Shown here piece by piece: positions 1-11,016 of a DNA stretch of 64,000 nt (position 1 is the stretch's first letter; every line of letters starts with the position of its first letter). The DNA lies in the NCBI GenBank assembly GCA_033239525.1, contig BSYO01000004.1, positions 16,096,037 through 16,160,036 of the forward strand. Reading direction: 5' to 3'. The notes beneath the pieces are model-generated. The model ran no database searches. It was not told the origin of the DNA and saw only the letters and a list, made by a program, of their open reading frames with translations. The position numbers and the translations under genes are program-made. This stretch comes from Nepenthes gracilis (taxonomy: Eukaryota; Streptophyta; Magnoliopsida; Caryophyllales; Nepenthaceae).

Positions 1-699
1 ACCCCTACACCATCGGTTCCAACAATACATTGGAACAGCGGGTGGCATGGTCGACACCCCCGACAGACCAAATTCAAGCGATACTTGGGAACATAGCCAG
101 CAGGATCTTCATAAGAGTCTTCACCTGCATCCAAGCCACAAGCAGCTACATTCCAGGACATCCACACCAACCAAAGGAGACCAAAAACCAGCAACTCCCA
201 TTGGGTTTTCCAAGCATAACACCACAAAAGTTCCAAAGAAAAACAAGCTAGGCAGAGAATAGGCAACAGAGGATATCGGATCGGCTCCAGTAGCCCACAA
301 CACAAGCATCAACAAGTTGCAGAGCCATCTACCATCACTCGATATAGTCCAATCCAGCAATGGTAACATCCACCAACAAAGGTTACCCATCCTCAACCAA
401 GCCACACAGAAAATATCTATACCAGCACCAGGGAATCCTTCAGTAGGGACCACCAGCAGCCAGCAAAAACCACCAGTACCCAGCCAGCAGCCCTTCAAAA
501 AACAGCCAAGCTTGATGTAACAAACTGGAACCAAAAAAAACCACCGGAAGCCACAGCATTGCCCAAGGGAGGAGCCCCCAGTAACTTCCGAATTTTTTTT
601 TTTTTTTTTACAAAGGAGATGACCAGGGACGAAATTCATTTTTTTTTCTCCTTTTTTTTAAATATATATATATATATAGATATATATAACATTTTTTTT
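1..699 (-). other. Start of LINE 3'UTR, TGCTG-rich with A/T tracts
   Basis: No gene. In element sense (minus) the ORF2 stop is followed by A-tracts, an (AT)n microsatellite around 661-690, further A-runs near 591-609, and then text rich in TGCTG/GCTGG. This strongly strand-asymmetric composition is the hallmark of the long 3'UTR seen in the other elements of the window. Open frames across it are by-products of the composition. Confidence 0.6.
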
Positions 700-1134
700 T
701 TATAAAATCCAACGCCTAGCTAACGAATGGTGCTGGAGACCAGCACAGGGCAAAGAGGCCTTCAGCTTATCGCGAACAGCATTTGATATCTGAGAGCATC
801 TATGGGAAATGTCTTGAGGAAGAGATTTCTCAAAGATACGGTTGTTGCGTTCTCTCCAAATATAATAAACAGTAGCCGCCAGAGAGAGGCGTTTGGACAA
901 AGCAGATAGATTTTTTCCTTTCCAAATGTGAGCAGCCCATATGACGTTTTGTGACAGGTTTGGGTATGGCTAATGAAACCCGGCATTACTTTGAATAGTG
1001 GTCCAAATCGAATTAGAGAACGGACAGGAGAAGAAAAGATGGTCATAATTTTCAGCATCCGAAGCACAAAGAGGGCAGGTCAGAGATAGATTCGAGATGC
1101 CGTGAACACGGTCGGAAAAGTTGAGGCAAAATTA
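700..1134 (-). pseudogene. LINE ORF2 C-terminal zf-RVT remnant
   Basis: Two overlapping minus frames (1067-762 and 900-700) carry the C-terminal part of ORF2. Recognisable blocks are a Cys/His zf-RVT core, LTCPLC followed by the DHLFFSCPFS-like block, then YYIWRERNNRIFEK, then a C-terminus ending RRW. The same order occurs in the better copy at 54468-55493. Everything upstream of the zf-RVT core is missing. No RNase H domain follows. Confidence 0.75.
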
Positions 1135-2470
1135 ATGGCAATTTATCAACCAAAGGGGAATTTGAGGAGTATTTCAAAGATATCCTCTTAATAGAGGTAG
1201 GAGTAAGCAAATACTCATCCAAGTCCAAGTGGTGATGACCAATCCCGGAATCGGGTGAGTTAGGAGCCGAGCCCTTCATCTGAGGATGAAGGGAATCATC
1301 CAAACATCCGGAGGTCTCCATAGGGCACTCTTGGTGCTCATTATCAGTAGGTGAGGATGCAGGAACAGCCAAATCCGATTGGTAGGGGGGAGAGCCCTGG
1401 TTAACAGGCCAAGATACCTCCTTAACAGAAGGGATTGGATCAACAGAATTTCCACCGGACCCCAAAGTGGTCAGGGCATCGTCCGAGGCCAGGAAAGGGC
1501 CATCCAAGCAAACTGGTTCATCCTTTGACTCCAAAGCAGAGGAATCACAGTAGGGGGGCCATGAACAGGGGAACAGGTAAAAAACTTCATGGGAGGTTGG
1601 GATACCAGACCAATGTTTAAGGGGCCAGGTTCTGTGGAAACCGGCAAACCAGGGGAAGACACAGAATATTGAGTGTCTGGCACCTCCACACTGATGGGGC
1701 CGCTTTCACCACCGCCCCTTTGGCCCACAGCAACCTTCTGGTCATCAATTGGGAGAGGGGGAGAAGACACAGAAGGGGCACAAACAGAATCCACGGTCCC
1801 ATGGCAAGAGGTTGAGGCCGTTGGGACAATAACCATAGGAGCAAACATAAGAGGTTTGGAACGGGAGTTACCAGATGGAGGCTTAGCAACCTTGGGACAG
1901 CATTGATCTTCATCATGCCCCAACAGACGGCAACGACAACATCTGATAGGCCGCCAGCTATACTGCACCATTATCTCAATGGGATCCGAATCATGACTAG
2001 CTTTAATGGAGAACCGCTTGGGAAATGGCCCATCGACTCCCACTTCCACACAGACTCTTGCGAAGGATATATTCTCCATACGAGCAGTTCGAGGGTCGAG
2101 TTGGAGAGGAATGCCTACAGCGCTCGCCGCCCAGCTGAGTCCGGCCGGAGTCCAATACTCAATCAGCAGATTGAGGAGCTTGACCCAGATGGGAAATCGA
2201 TTAAGAACATCCTTATTAAGATGCATCCCCGGCTTCCAGCATTTGAGGAAAATTGCCTTACCAGCCATGGTCCAAGGGCCAGCACGAAGACAATTTTCCA
2301 ACATCTTCTGCGATGAGAATCGGAAGAAGAAGTAACCATCATCGTTGCCGGCAGAGTGAGTGAGGCCGAATCTGGCCCAGATTTTGTTTGCAATGGCTTT
2401 GACCACCAAGAAATGAGTGGGAGAGTCGCAGAAGTATCCAACCAGAGAGAAGCGCCAGAAAGCCTGTCCT
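1135..2470 (-). pseudogene. LINE ORF1 (DUF4283 plus CCHC zinc knuckle), broken
   Basis: ORF1 of plant L1 LINEs makes an RNA-binding ribonucleoprotein partner of ORF2. The frame 2409-1471 shows the DUF4283 hallmarks: KIWARFGL, FFFRFSS, RAGPWTMAGKAIFLK, FPIWVKL and GLSWAASAVG. A classic zinc knuckle follows, CCRCRLLGHDEDQC (C-x2-C-x4-H-x4-C). After that comes a Ser/Pro-rich linker and the conserved TSIKRIS motif in a second frame (1534-1052). The N-terminal part above 2410 is out of frame relative to the domain, and another frame change lies near 1500. The C-terminus is cut by the fusion to ORF2 sequence at about 1130. Not translatable as one protein. Confidence 0.8.
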
Positions 2471-2770
2471 TGGTCGAGACCTCAGCAATCCGAAGCTCTA
2501 GATGCCATTAAGAATCCAGAGCCAATGAAATCGCACTACCAAAGTACGAACCGAGGAGATTAGGGCTTGAAAAGCCAGGGACGACACTGAACCTAGGAGT
2601 TTGCAGTGTCGCCGCGTGAGCAAAAGAAGAGGAGGAGAAACGGGAGACGGCCGGGCTAGGCATCTAGGAGGCCGGCCGAGGCCGTCTCCGGCGCCGCCCG
2701 GCCAGATGAGAAGCGTCGCTGAAGCCGCGGCCTAAATCGAATTTGAAATTTGAATTTGAAATTCAGAAGA

Positions 2771-3039
2771 CACAGACACAGACTCCAGTCCACATCCAAC
2801 ACCAGCAGACCAAGCATCTGCTGATGCATAATGGATAAAAAAACAAGAAACCAGTAGAGCAAATGGTACTCAGAAGCATCACAGCTCCTCCCAACTGTAA
2901 ATTCCAATCTGGCAATGATACTGCTTAAGCACCACAAAACACAGCATGCCTCACATACTTTTAAAAGCCAAGGAGAAGTCCCTGGACAAGGATCATCACA
3001 AACAAGAGCCCACTCCCGATCCAACACCAGCAGGTTTTC
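2771..3039. other. Unassigned CAGCA-rich stretch
   Basis: Between the 5' end of the leftmost LINE and the CGGAGTG module. The text (CACAGACACAGACTCC, CCAGCAGACC) resembles the antisense of a TGCTG-type 3'UTR, so it is probably a remnant of a minus-strand element. I see no terminal stem-loop, tail or TSD that would fix its borders. Confidence 0.35.
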
Positions 3040-3229
3040 AGTTTTTAGGAAAACGAGTTTTCTTTGGTGCCGAATTGCGCCGTCGGGCCATTCGTTGCCA
3101 CACTTTCAACCGAGCCACTCCGTCCAAGTAGACAAAAGCCACTCCGAAAAATGGGCATATGCACTCCGGAAGCATAATCAAGGTCATTCTGTCCAAAGTG
3201 AGGACCCGCCGACCTAAAGTCAAGAAAGC

Positions 3230-3818
3230 GTGGATTATCACCCGGAGTGTTTGTTGGCTCGTGCTTCCAATCGTGCATGTCCCCCTATCACCCGGAGCGA
3301 ATCCTTGGATGGCGTGGATTAGCCGGAGTGTATCTCCTCCTTTTGGACGGAGCGCTTCTCTTCGTTCTTCCGGAGTGCTGTTGGACGGAGTGTTTTTGGT
3401 TGGTGTGTCGTGGGACGGAGGGAATTTGGACGGAGTGACCTATTCGGAGTGTCTTTGGACGGCGTGGATTAGGACGGAGTGGTTTTGGTTGGACTTTGCT
3501 TTATCTGAAGGCTGGTGTGCTTTTACTCTATTCTTCCGGAGTGCTTTGGACGGTGTGTATTGGACGGAGCGGCCTTGTTGAATCTGGAGTTCGTTAGGCG
3601 GAAGGCCGAAGTGCAGTGTTGATTCCGGAGTACAAGGGTCGGAGTGCTGATTTTGATATTGTAATCTTACTTTTCTAATGACTTTAGTCATGACTTAGGG
3701 GACTCCTTATTTCTATGTTTCTTTTGCCAAGTCGACAAAACACTTGGTAAAGAATATAGCTGCTTATACATTTTATTCAAATTTTAATGCATTTAATTAC
3801 TTACCAAAAAAAAAGAAG
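3230..3818 (+). mobile_element. Non-autonomous CGGAGTG element with terminal tail
   Basis: A 589-bp plus-strand insertion flanked by a 13-bp direct repeat (AAGTCAAGAAAGC) at 3217-3229 and 3819-3831. The body is a degenerate CGGAGTG/GGACGGAGTG array. From about 3660 the terminus begins, with a short stem-loop, CCAAGT...ACTTGG with loop CGACAAAAC, at 3730-3752, then TTAATTACTTACC and an A-run. It has no coding capacity. It sits inside a module of the same repeat in opposite orientation. Confidence 0.85.
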
Positions 3819-3985
3819 AAGTCAAGAAAGCACTCCGCATAAGGGACAGCTGTACTCCAGAAGCATGAGCAAGGACACTCCGTCCTAAGATAGAATAAGC
3901 ACTCCGTGACCACATGGGATGATTTTTTTTTTCACGGCAAAATAGACACTCCGGATAAAGGCAATCCGGAGGCACTAAAAAAGTC

Positions 3986-4202
3986 ACTCCGTCCGAAGTG
4001 ATAAAAAAAAACTCCGTCCAAGAAGTCAAGAAGACGCTCCGGAAAAATTGCAACAGCACTCCGGAAGCTTGACCAAATTCACTCCGTCCCAAGCGAGAGG
4101 AAGCACTCCACCACCACAGGAAGGATTTTTTTTACTCCGTCCGAAGTGATAAAAAAACACTCCGTCCAAGAAGTCAATAAGGCGCTCCGAAAAAATTGCA
4201 AC
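3986..4202. repeat. 69-bp direct duplication inside the CGGAGTG module
   Basis: Bases 3986-4054 and 4134-4202 are near-identical, starting ACTCCGTCCGAAGTGAT and ending in AAATTGCAAC, and are separated by about 79 bp. The second copy lies exactly at the border with LINE ORF2 sequence. It is either a higher-order unit of the array or a local segmental duplication made when the ORF2 end was deleted. Confidence 0.75.
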
Positions 4203-7200
4203 GGGTGGTAAACTCACCATTTGGCTCAGCAATCCATCTGATTGTATCTTTCCTATCTGGATCAGGGCCGTAATCAGGCATGCCGTGAATGATCTGATCT
4301 ACTTCCATATCATAATAGTCAAAAAACTTGGAGTTATAACATTGGTTTTGTAAATTTATTTTCTTCCTTAAATCCAAAATACACACTTACTTACCAAAAA
4401 AAAAAAAAACTTCCATATCATATTGATTCGGCCACCTCCAATCACCATTTGCCACTATCGAAGCAACCTTTGTATCCAAAGGTAGCCCTGTCACCGACAT
4501 CAGCCTTAAGGAATACAAATCAGCAAGGGGGCCTTTCGGGTGCCAGTTATCAAGCCATAGGAAAGTATCAACCCCATTTCCTATCCAATATTGGATAAAT
4601 GGCCGAATAGCATATCGAAGTTTTAACATTTTTCTCCAGCACCAGGACGTGTTGGCTGGCACCTTAATGGTCCAAATACACCTATCCTTTAATCTATTTA
4701 TATACATCCAAGAGACCCAGATAGATTTGGGGTCCTTTGTAATAATCTGCCATAAAAGGTGAGAGATTAGGGCTTTGTTAGAGTTTTGCAAATTTTGAAT
4801 GCCAAGACCACCTTCAGACCGAGGTTTGCAGACATGCTCCCATGCCACTTTAGCAGTTGAACCCCCAGTAATGGGAAGAACCGACGGATATAACCTTCCA
4901 TGATTTTCATAATAGATTTGGGAATAATAAAAATGGATGCCCAGTAGAGGTGAATCGATGTGAGGATAGACTGAACCAGTTGTAATCTGCCTCCAAATGA
5001 TAGAAGTTTGTTAGTCCACGAACTTATTCGCTGCCTAACACGATCAATCAAAGCCTTACAATCTGCCACCGACAACCGCGTAGTAATGAGGAGAAGCCCC
5101 AAATACTTGACAGGAAGTTTTTCCAATTTGAATCCAGTTATGTCATGGAGCTCCTTGATCAGCCTATCATCCATTGAGCAAACAAAAAATTTGCTTTTGT
5201 TTTTGTTTGCGGATAGCCCAGATAATACCTGGAATTCCTCAAGGCATCTATGAAGAAGATAGACTGAAGTGGCATCTGCATTAGAGAAGAGGATCAAGTC
5301 ATCAGCAAAGGCAATCATTACAGTTTTTGTTCTCTCACATTTCCAGTGGTAATGGAAATCCTTATTGCACCTAGCCTTAATCTCAATAATCCCATTCAAC
5401 ACATCCATAGCGAGTACAAAAAGATAAGGAGATAGGGGATCTCCTTGTCTCAACCCTTTGACACCTTTAAAGAAGCCCACAGATTCACCATTAATATTAA
5501 TGGAGAAGGCGGTGGTCGTAATACATTGTTGGATCCACAAGATCATCTGAGGGGGGAAAACCATTAATTCCAAAATAGCGATAATAAAATCTCACTGCAC
5601 AGAATCATAAGCTTTCTAAGATCAACTTTCATAGCACACCGCAGAGCACCCTTTCGGGAGTGATAATTATGCAAGAGCTCCTGGGCGAGTAGAATGTTAT
5701 CGCAAATCCTCCGTCCAGGAACAAAGGCCGTCTGGCAGCAATCTACTAGAAAGGGGAGAACATGCTTGATCCGATTGGCAATGATTTTTGATATAATCTT
5801 ATAAATAGCATTGTAACATGATATGGGTCTAAAATCACCAACCTTAGAGGGGGATTTAACGTTGGGGATTAAACTAATACATGTGGCATTAATTTGTTTG
5901 AGCAATCTGCCATGGATGAAAAAATCCTGTACAGCATCAATGACAAAGGGCCCCACTAAATCCCACGACTCCTTGAAAAACTTTGCTGAAAAACCATCAG
6001 GACTTGGGGCTTTTGAATCTCAATTGAAAACAAAGCTTTCCTGAATATCGTCGGCAGAGATCGGATGACATAAACCCTCCTGAAGAGATAAAGGAATAGA
6101 GCGCAAAACAAAGGGACGAAGCCTATCCTTCAAATCCGGCAAATGTCTGCACCCCGATCCCAATAGGCGTGTGAAATGGTCAAGGATTAAATGCTAGACC
6201 TCGCATTTGCTCTGGGTATAGGAACCATCTTCCTTAATTAAAGAAAGGTCGCGGTTACGATTACAATTGCTAGCAACTGCCCGGAAGAAAAAGTTAGTGC
6301 ATTGATCACCATCTTTTAACCAGTTTCGTTTGGCTTTTTGCTGAAGGAATTCTTGCTCCCGAGCAATAGCCCTAGCATAAGCAGCCTTGCAATGTCTCTC
6401 CTCGCCAGCCATCGAAGGCCTATTTTGAACATCCTCCCAACGACATCGGGACCGCGCTACTTCCTCATGGACATTACCCATCAAGAAATTGAGCTGTTTT
6501 AGGCGCTTTTTAGTGAGAGTTAATCTGGTAGCTAACTGAAACATAGGGACTCCCTTAACATTTACATTCCACGCGTCACTCACAATCTGCCGAAACTGGG
6601 AGTGAGAGGTAAGGAAGTTATTAAATCTGAACATGCCTTTCCTATAATCTGGCTCTTCCAGCAAACAGAGAATACTAGGAGAGTGATCAGAAAGTTTGGG
6701 AGGGAGAAAAGATGCTTTGCAAGCACTAAATTGCACTAACCAGTTTCCATTTATGACAATCCGGTCAAGCTTCCTGTAAATGCGAATAGAAGAATCCTTG
6801 CCATCGTTCCACGTATAGAAGAAATCGTCATGACTCACATCCATGAGATCACAGTCAAGAAGGCATCTATCCAAATCATTGAAACTTCTGGCATGCCAAA
6901 TTCCACCCATCCCTTCGTGAGAAGACCTCATGCCATTAAAATCGCCCAGCACCGCCCACGCCATATCTGGATATTGTCTACTGAGGGACCGAAGAGAATC
7001 CTAAAGGGATCGACGTAGAATCTCTGAGTTAGCTCCGTAGATGAAGGAAATCATACAGGACTGATTATAAGCTTTAATACGCACTCTACAGAGGATGATT
7101 TTCTCTTCTTGGGAGATAACATCAACCTCCAATAGATCTGGATCCCATCCCACCCAAATACGACCAGCAAGTGAGGAAAAGTAGTTCATAGTCCATTTCC

Positions 7201-7366
7201 AATTTTGCATCAGCGAGCTGGCTATAACTGAGGAGATACTTTCCCGGACCTTTGTTTCAACAAGACCCGCCATGCTACAATGAGAAGAGTGAAGGAATTG
7301 GCGGACTTCCTGGCCCTTCACCTTGCCATTCAGCCCGCGAACATTCCAACAGACCACTTTAACCAT
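4203..7366 (-). pseudogene. LINE ORF2 (endonuclease, reverse transcriptase, partial zf-RVT)
   Basis: ORF2 supplies target nicking and cDNA synthesis. It begins MVKVVCWNVRGLNG at 7366, an APE-like endonuclease N-terminus, followed by the VETK block. GDFN (about 6940) and SDHS (about 6685) are the remaining endonuclease motifs. Reverse transcriptase blocks are the GDFRPIS region (about 5840), LRQGDPLSPYLF (about 5450) and the catalytic FADD (about 5309-5298). The SEGGLG and HLLWQII thumb-side text and a partial zf-RVT end at 4203. The protein is split over at least five frames (7366-7001, 6964-6194, 5956-5564, 5573-4767, 4848-4387), so it is dead. No RNase H. Confidence 0.85.
4315..4408 (+). 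mobile_element. Tail-only insertion, 94 bp
   Basis: A severely 5'-truncated copy consisting only of part of the terminal hairpin (ACTTGGAGTTATAAC), the T-rich stretch, CACACTTACTTACC and an A13 run. It is flanked by a 14-bp TSD (ACTTCCATATCATA) at 4301-4314 and 4409-4422. It interrupts the zf-RVT part of the minus-strand ORF2. Orientation is opposite to the host LINE. Confidence 0.9.
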
Positions 7367-7481
7367 TACTCAAAGTAGAGGGGGGAATTGAACTTTTAGG
7401 CCCCTTTGATTTCCTTAGAAAAGCATTGCTTTTTTGGTTTGATCCTGAACCTCCCATGCATTACTAGGAATGGTTAACAAC

Positions 7482-10400
7482 TTTTTTTTTGGTAAGTAAG
7501 TATTTTGAATTAATGGGAGAAAAAAATTACAAAATCAATGTTTTATCTCCAAGTATTTTTACTTGAGGATAAAACATAATCCGTTGGGGCACACCTCGAG
7601 CAAGTAGTACATCCGAAAGTACATAAAAAACCTCTAGGAGGCCAACGTTCTACAGAACCTATAGAATATGAAAAATATTACAACACAACACAGAGGGAAA
7701 GCGCAGCTTTCCATCCCCCTGCAACCCGAGATAGCCGGCTGCTGTAATACTCCAGCAGCAGCAAAGAAAATCCACCAATCCAGATTCAAAATCCACACAG
7801 CTTTGGGAGCTTCAAGCAGCAATGGAGACCCAACTGCCAGTACCCACCAGCTGCCATGCTTCCTAATCAACAGGAGTTAATAATATGAGAGGCCGTCTAG
7901 AGAGAGGTGCTCTCCCCTCTCTCTAATTTCAAATTTTGAATTTTGACCTGCTGGCGCTCGGGCCTCCCGGCCGTCTCCTTCGGTGACCTTCCTCTGGCCG
8001 GGCGGCGCCGGAGCCGGCCTCGGCCGGCCTCCGGTTGCTCAGCCCGGTCGCCTAACGGTTCCCGATTCTAGCTTCCTGCGTGTTCTGGACCTCAGATCTG
8101 AAATGTCGGCGTTCTTTGAATCTTCGGCAGCTGCTGCGAGATTGTTTTTGCTAATTCAGGTTTGGATGCAGGCCTTTGAGGTCTTATATCTCTCACAAGA
8201 TCGATTCCTCTTCTCCTAGTGCAAGCATAGGATTGAGTTCTTGATTCGGTTCTCCCATTCTGATGGGGTTGTAGGCTCCGGCCTCGATTTTGGCTCCATT
8301 CGGTTCATACGCCTTTGTGGACGATTGGGCCTTGCTTTGGATTTGTCTGTGAGCTGGGATTTGTCCTTCTGGATTCAGCTTCGGGAGCTGATATATGGAG
8401 CTTCTGTAGGCTCTCTCGCTGCGTGTTGGATCTGCTGCTTCCTTAGGTCTGTTGTCTTGGCTCTGTTGCGCCTCTGCCTGTGTGTCGCCTGTTTGGTGGA
8501 CGGATTAGGATCTCTGTCGTGCTAGTTTGGTGATATTGGGCGATGGTCTAAAGAGCTGGCCATGGTACCTCGGGTTGGCTGCGATCCTTCTGCTGCGGTG
8601 GGGCTCTAGTTGGTGCATTGAAGCTCTGCTTAATGGTAACCTTTTGGGTTCTGAGTGATAGTGATCCTTTGGATTTTGCTGTGAGTACAATAATCACTTG
8701 CCCAGTTTGTTCTTTGTTGTATCTTTGCAATAGCTTTTTCCAGTGGGCTGCTGTCTCATCTCGAAGGAACTGATGTTGCCGACTGTCCTCTGATGTTGCT
8801 CCGATTGTTCTGTGGCTGTGTGTCCCATTTGTTGATTGGGTTGGGGGAGCCCATGTGTTTCTGGATTGGGACATCTTGGCTGAGGGCATAGCAGCTGGAT
8901 GAGGTTCCTTTTGGTGACTAAATTTCCTTTTTGATGAGATGGTGCCCTATATGTTTATGGGTGTTGCTGTCCAGTATTGATGTAGCCGGTAGGAACTGCT
9001 GCTTTGATGTCCCTATACAATTTTTGGTATAGAAATGTGCATGTTGGTTCTGATGCTCAGTGGTTAGGTGCTGCTGTGTATCATCTGCAGATCTGCTCTG
9101 CATTCTAATGGGTAGGCCGAAATCAGTTTTGCCCCTCTGCTGTTTTGGAGGTGTTGAGGCCGATCTTTGGCTTGTTTGTATATGCATTTCGATGCCAAGT
9201 TGGTAGAATCTTTGCCAGGAATTGATGAATGGACTGCGGTTGATGGTGTCCACAGCGATCTGCTGCTTTGGGTCCCAGTGTAGCAATTCTTGGTTCTTGA
9301 TTCCTCTTCCTCTTTTGCAGGTGTTGAGTCTTCTGTGTCTGTCTTTAGCGATCTTTGGTGCCGGCTAAATATCTTTGATGTCTTGATTGCTTGCTAGATA
9401 TCCTGTATCCAATTTGTCTTGGATGCATGGATGGTGGGCCCTTTGTTTGATGATGTGGCAGGCTGAAAGGTGTAGCTCTTGCTGTTTTTTGCGGGCCTTT
9501 GTAGTGGTGTTGTGTGTTCTTTGCGTGATGCTGATTTTGTTTGGAGTTTTGCGGCTGATCTTTGTGATGATATACATGTGGGCAAATGCCTGCTTGTATG
9601 GATTCTGAAGCATGGGCGGTTGAATGGAGATGAAGCTGTGTTGATTCCCAACAGTGGTCTTTATGATGTAGCTACTGTGTGGCATTGAGTTCTCATGGTT
9701 TGCCTCGGATGGTGTATCTTTGTGTGGCAACCGTAAGATGCGTTGCTTGGCACCGCAAGATGCTCTGATATGTTGATGATTGTGTAGCTGCTTATGTGTA
9801 ATTTCAGATTACATATGTTGTTTTTTGTTGAACGTTGTCCTCACGGAGGCTATTTTGGTATTATCTGTTGTACCGTTAGCTCGGGGTATGCCCTAGCTCT
9901 CTATGTTTTAATTCCAAGTCAAAATACTTGGAGTTAAAACATAACTTTTGTAATTTTTTCTCCCTATAATCCAAAATACTTACTTACAAAAAAAAGCCAT
10001 GCTTCCTAATCACCAAAACGGATCAAGGATTAATCCAGCACCCACATCCAGGTCATAACCAATACCATCCACTGCAACAGCAAAAACGGTTTACCTCACC
10101 CAGAACACCTCAAGGATTCAGCAGCTACTACCATTAGCAGGGGAGTATAGAACAAGCTGTGTTTGCCGGTAGCCAGCAAAACAGCTCCAACAGAAGCAGA
10201 AACCAGCCTCGGCAAACTGCAAACATGATCATCCAGGGAGTATACAACAGCAACAGCCAAATTCAAAGCTGATCAGTGCCTACACAGCAAGCAATGCTGG
10301 GCAGAAATTCATAACATAAGTAGTAGCAATGCTGCGCCAACAATAAACCAGCATCAGCCGCATTCGATCGCAGCATAGCCCAGCAAAGGGAACCAGCCAA

Positions 10401-10529
10401 GATGAAATCAGAATCTTGACCCAACAGCAACCCATGCAACATCAGCATCTCTCCATGCTTCAAAACTGGCCCAGCTATTCATCAACCTCACCCAGCCACC
10501 GAGAGCTAAGATCAGCTTCCAGCACTTTG
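7482..10529 (-). mobile_element. Non-autonomous minus-strand element, interrupted
   Basis: Begins with a T-run at 7482 and GGTAAGTAAG, the reverse of the shared 3' end. A terminal stem-loop (about 7528-7570) and the conserved block with CCTCTAGGAGG follow, then the GGAAAGCGCAGCTTTCC hairpin (7694-7710). The CAGCA-rich body (antisense TGCTG) continues to 7852 and, after the insertion at 7870-9995, from 10013 to about 10520. No coding. I could not find the 5' border or the matching TSD. Confidence 0.65.
7870..9995 (+). mobile_element. 2.1-kb non-autonomous element with LINE 5'UTR and 3'UTR, no ORFs
   Basis: Bracketed by a perfect 17-bp TSD (GCCATGCTTCCTAATCA) at 7853-7869 and 9996-10012. It begins with the LINE 5'UTR: hairpin CTAGAGAGAGGTGCTCTC (about 7898), TTTCAAATTTTGAATTTTG, and the GGCCGGGCGGCGCCGG core near 7995. 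From there it passes straight into the TGCTG/GTTGCTG-rich body, the terminal stem-loop (about 9910-9945) and ACTTACTTAC plus A-run. Neither ORF1 nor ORF2 is present, so it is a both-ends-only deletion derivative of the LINE. The absence of coding sequence implies mobilisation in trans. Confidence 0.88.
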
Positions 10530-10779
10530 CACGAGCCCAGTCCTGAATTGCGAAAATGCGATGTCGGCTTACTGCAAGCTTGACGCCTGCCTGACCCTCA
10601 CCCTTCGTGGGCTCGAGCCCACGGCAAGCGCAAAATCCAATAAGGATACGCTTACCGTGCGCTCAAGCGTGGCCCGGGATGTAAAGTTGCGCTTGCTGCG
10701 TGCTCACCGTGCGCTCAAGCGCCAATGCACATACAAGCCGTGTCTGGTATTTTTTTAATCCGTTGGGGATGTATTTTGG
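10530..10779. other. Unassigned stretch with an 18-bp perfect palindrome
   Basis: About 250 bp unlike its surroundings: no CAGCA bias, with repeated GTGCGCTCAAGCG near 10654 and 10710. Bases 10606-10623 (CGTGGGCTCGAGCCCACG) are their own reverse complement. It lies between a minus-strand element body and the 5' end of a plus-strand LINE, so it may be a glimpse of older target DNA. I recognise no gene here. Confidence 0.4.
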
Positions 10780-11016
10780 GGGAAGGAAAAGGCAACGTTC
10801 AGGAAAAGAGTTCCTTTTGAAGCTCTAGTGAGAGAAGCTCTCCCTTCTCTCTACTTTCAAATTTCAAATCTGCTGCTTTCCCCCCTGCTCCTCATCTCAT
10901 TTCCTCACTCCGGCGCCATGGGCGCCGGTCCTACGCACGATCTCCTACTCTCCGTCTAAGGAATCCCTCCCTCCCCTCCTCTCGAGACCAAATGCTGAAC
11001 CTAGCATGCCTTCTTC

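Larger units (their letters stand above)
1..2770 (-). mobile_element. Internally deleted L1-type LINE, 3' end outside window
   Basis: On the minus strand this reads 5'UTR (about 2770-2480), ORF1 (about 2470-1135), the ORF2 C-terminus (about 1134-700) and the start of a long 3'UTR (700-1). The 5'UTR carries the GC-rich GGCGCC core near 2680 and an AAATTTGAAATTTGAA stretch near 2745, both shared with other LINE copies here. Endonuclease and reverse transcriptase are absent: ORF1 text passes directly into zf-RVT text near 1130. This is an internal deletion, not 5' truncation, because both ends of the element body are present. The terminal stem-loop and A-tail lie beyond base 1. Confidence 0.8.
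3040..4203 (-). repeat. CGGAGTG-motif degenerate tandem module (minus), split
   Basis: The complement of CCGGAGTG (CACTCCGG/ACTCCGTCC) recurs about every 15-30 bases through 3060-3229 and 3832-4203. The stretch is interrupted by a plus-strand insertion of the same repeat class at 3230-3818. The module abuts LINE ORF2 text at 4203. In the LINE at 29306-35920 the same kind of module forms the 3'UTR, so here it is most simply the 3'UTR of the minus-strand LINE to its right, brought close by loss of the end of ORF2. Confidence 0.65.
4203..7481 (-). mobile_element. L1-type LINE with ORF2, 5' part cut by insertion
   Basis: A minus-strand LINE. From 7481 down: the last part of ORF1, ORF2 (start near 7366), and loss of the last part of ORF2 at 4203 where CGGAGTG text begins. 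The 5' side is cut by the T-run of another element at 7482, and I could not find where ORF1 resumes. One tail-only insertion (4315-4408) lies inside. Multiple frameshifts make this an old, inactive copy. Confidence 0.8.
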
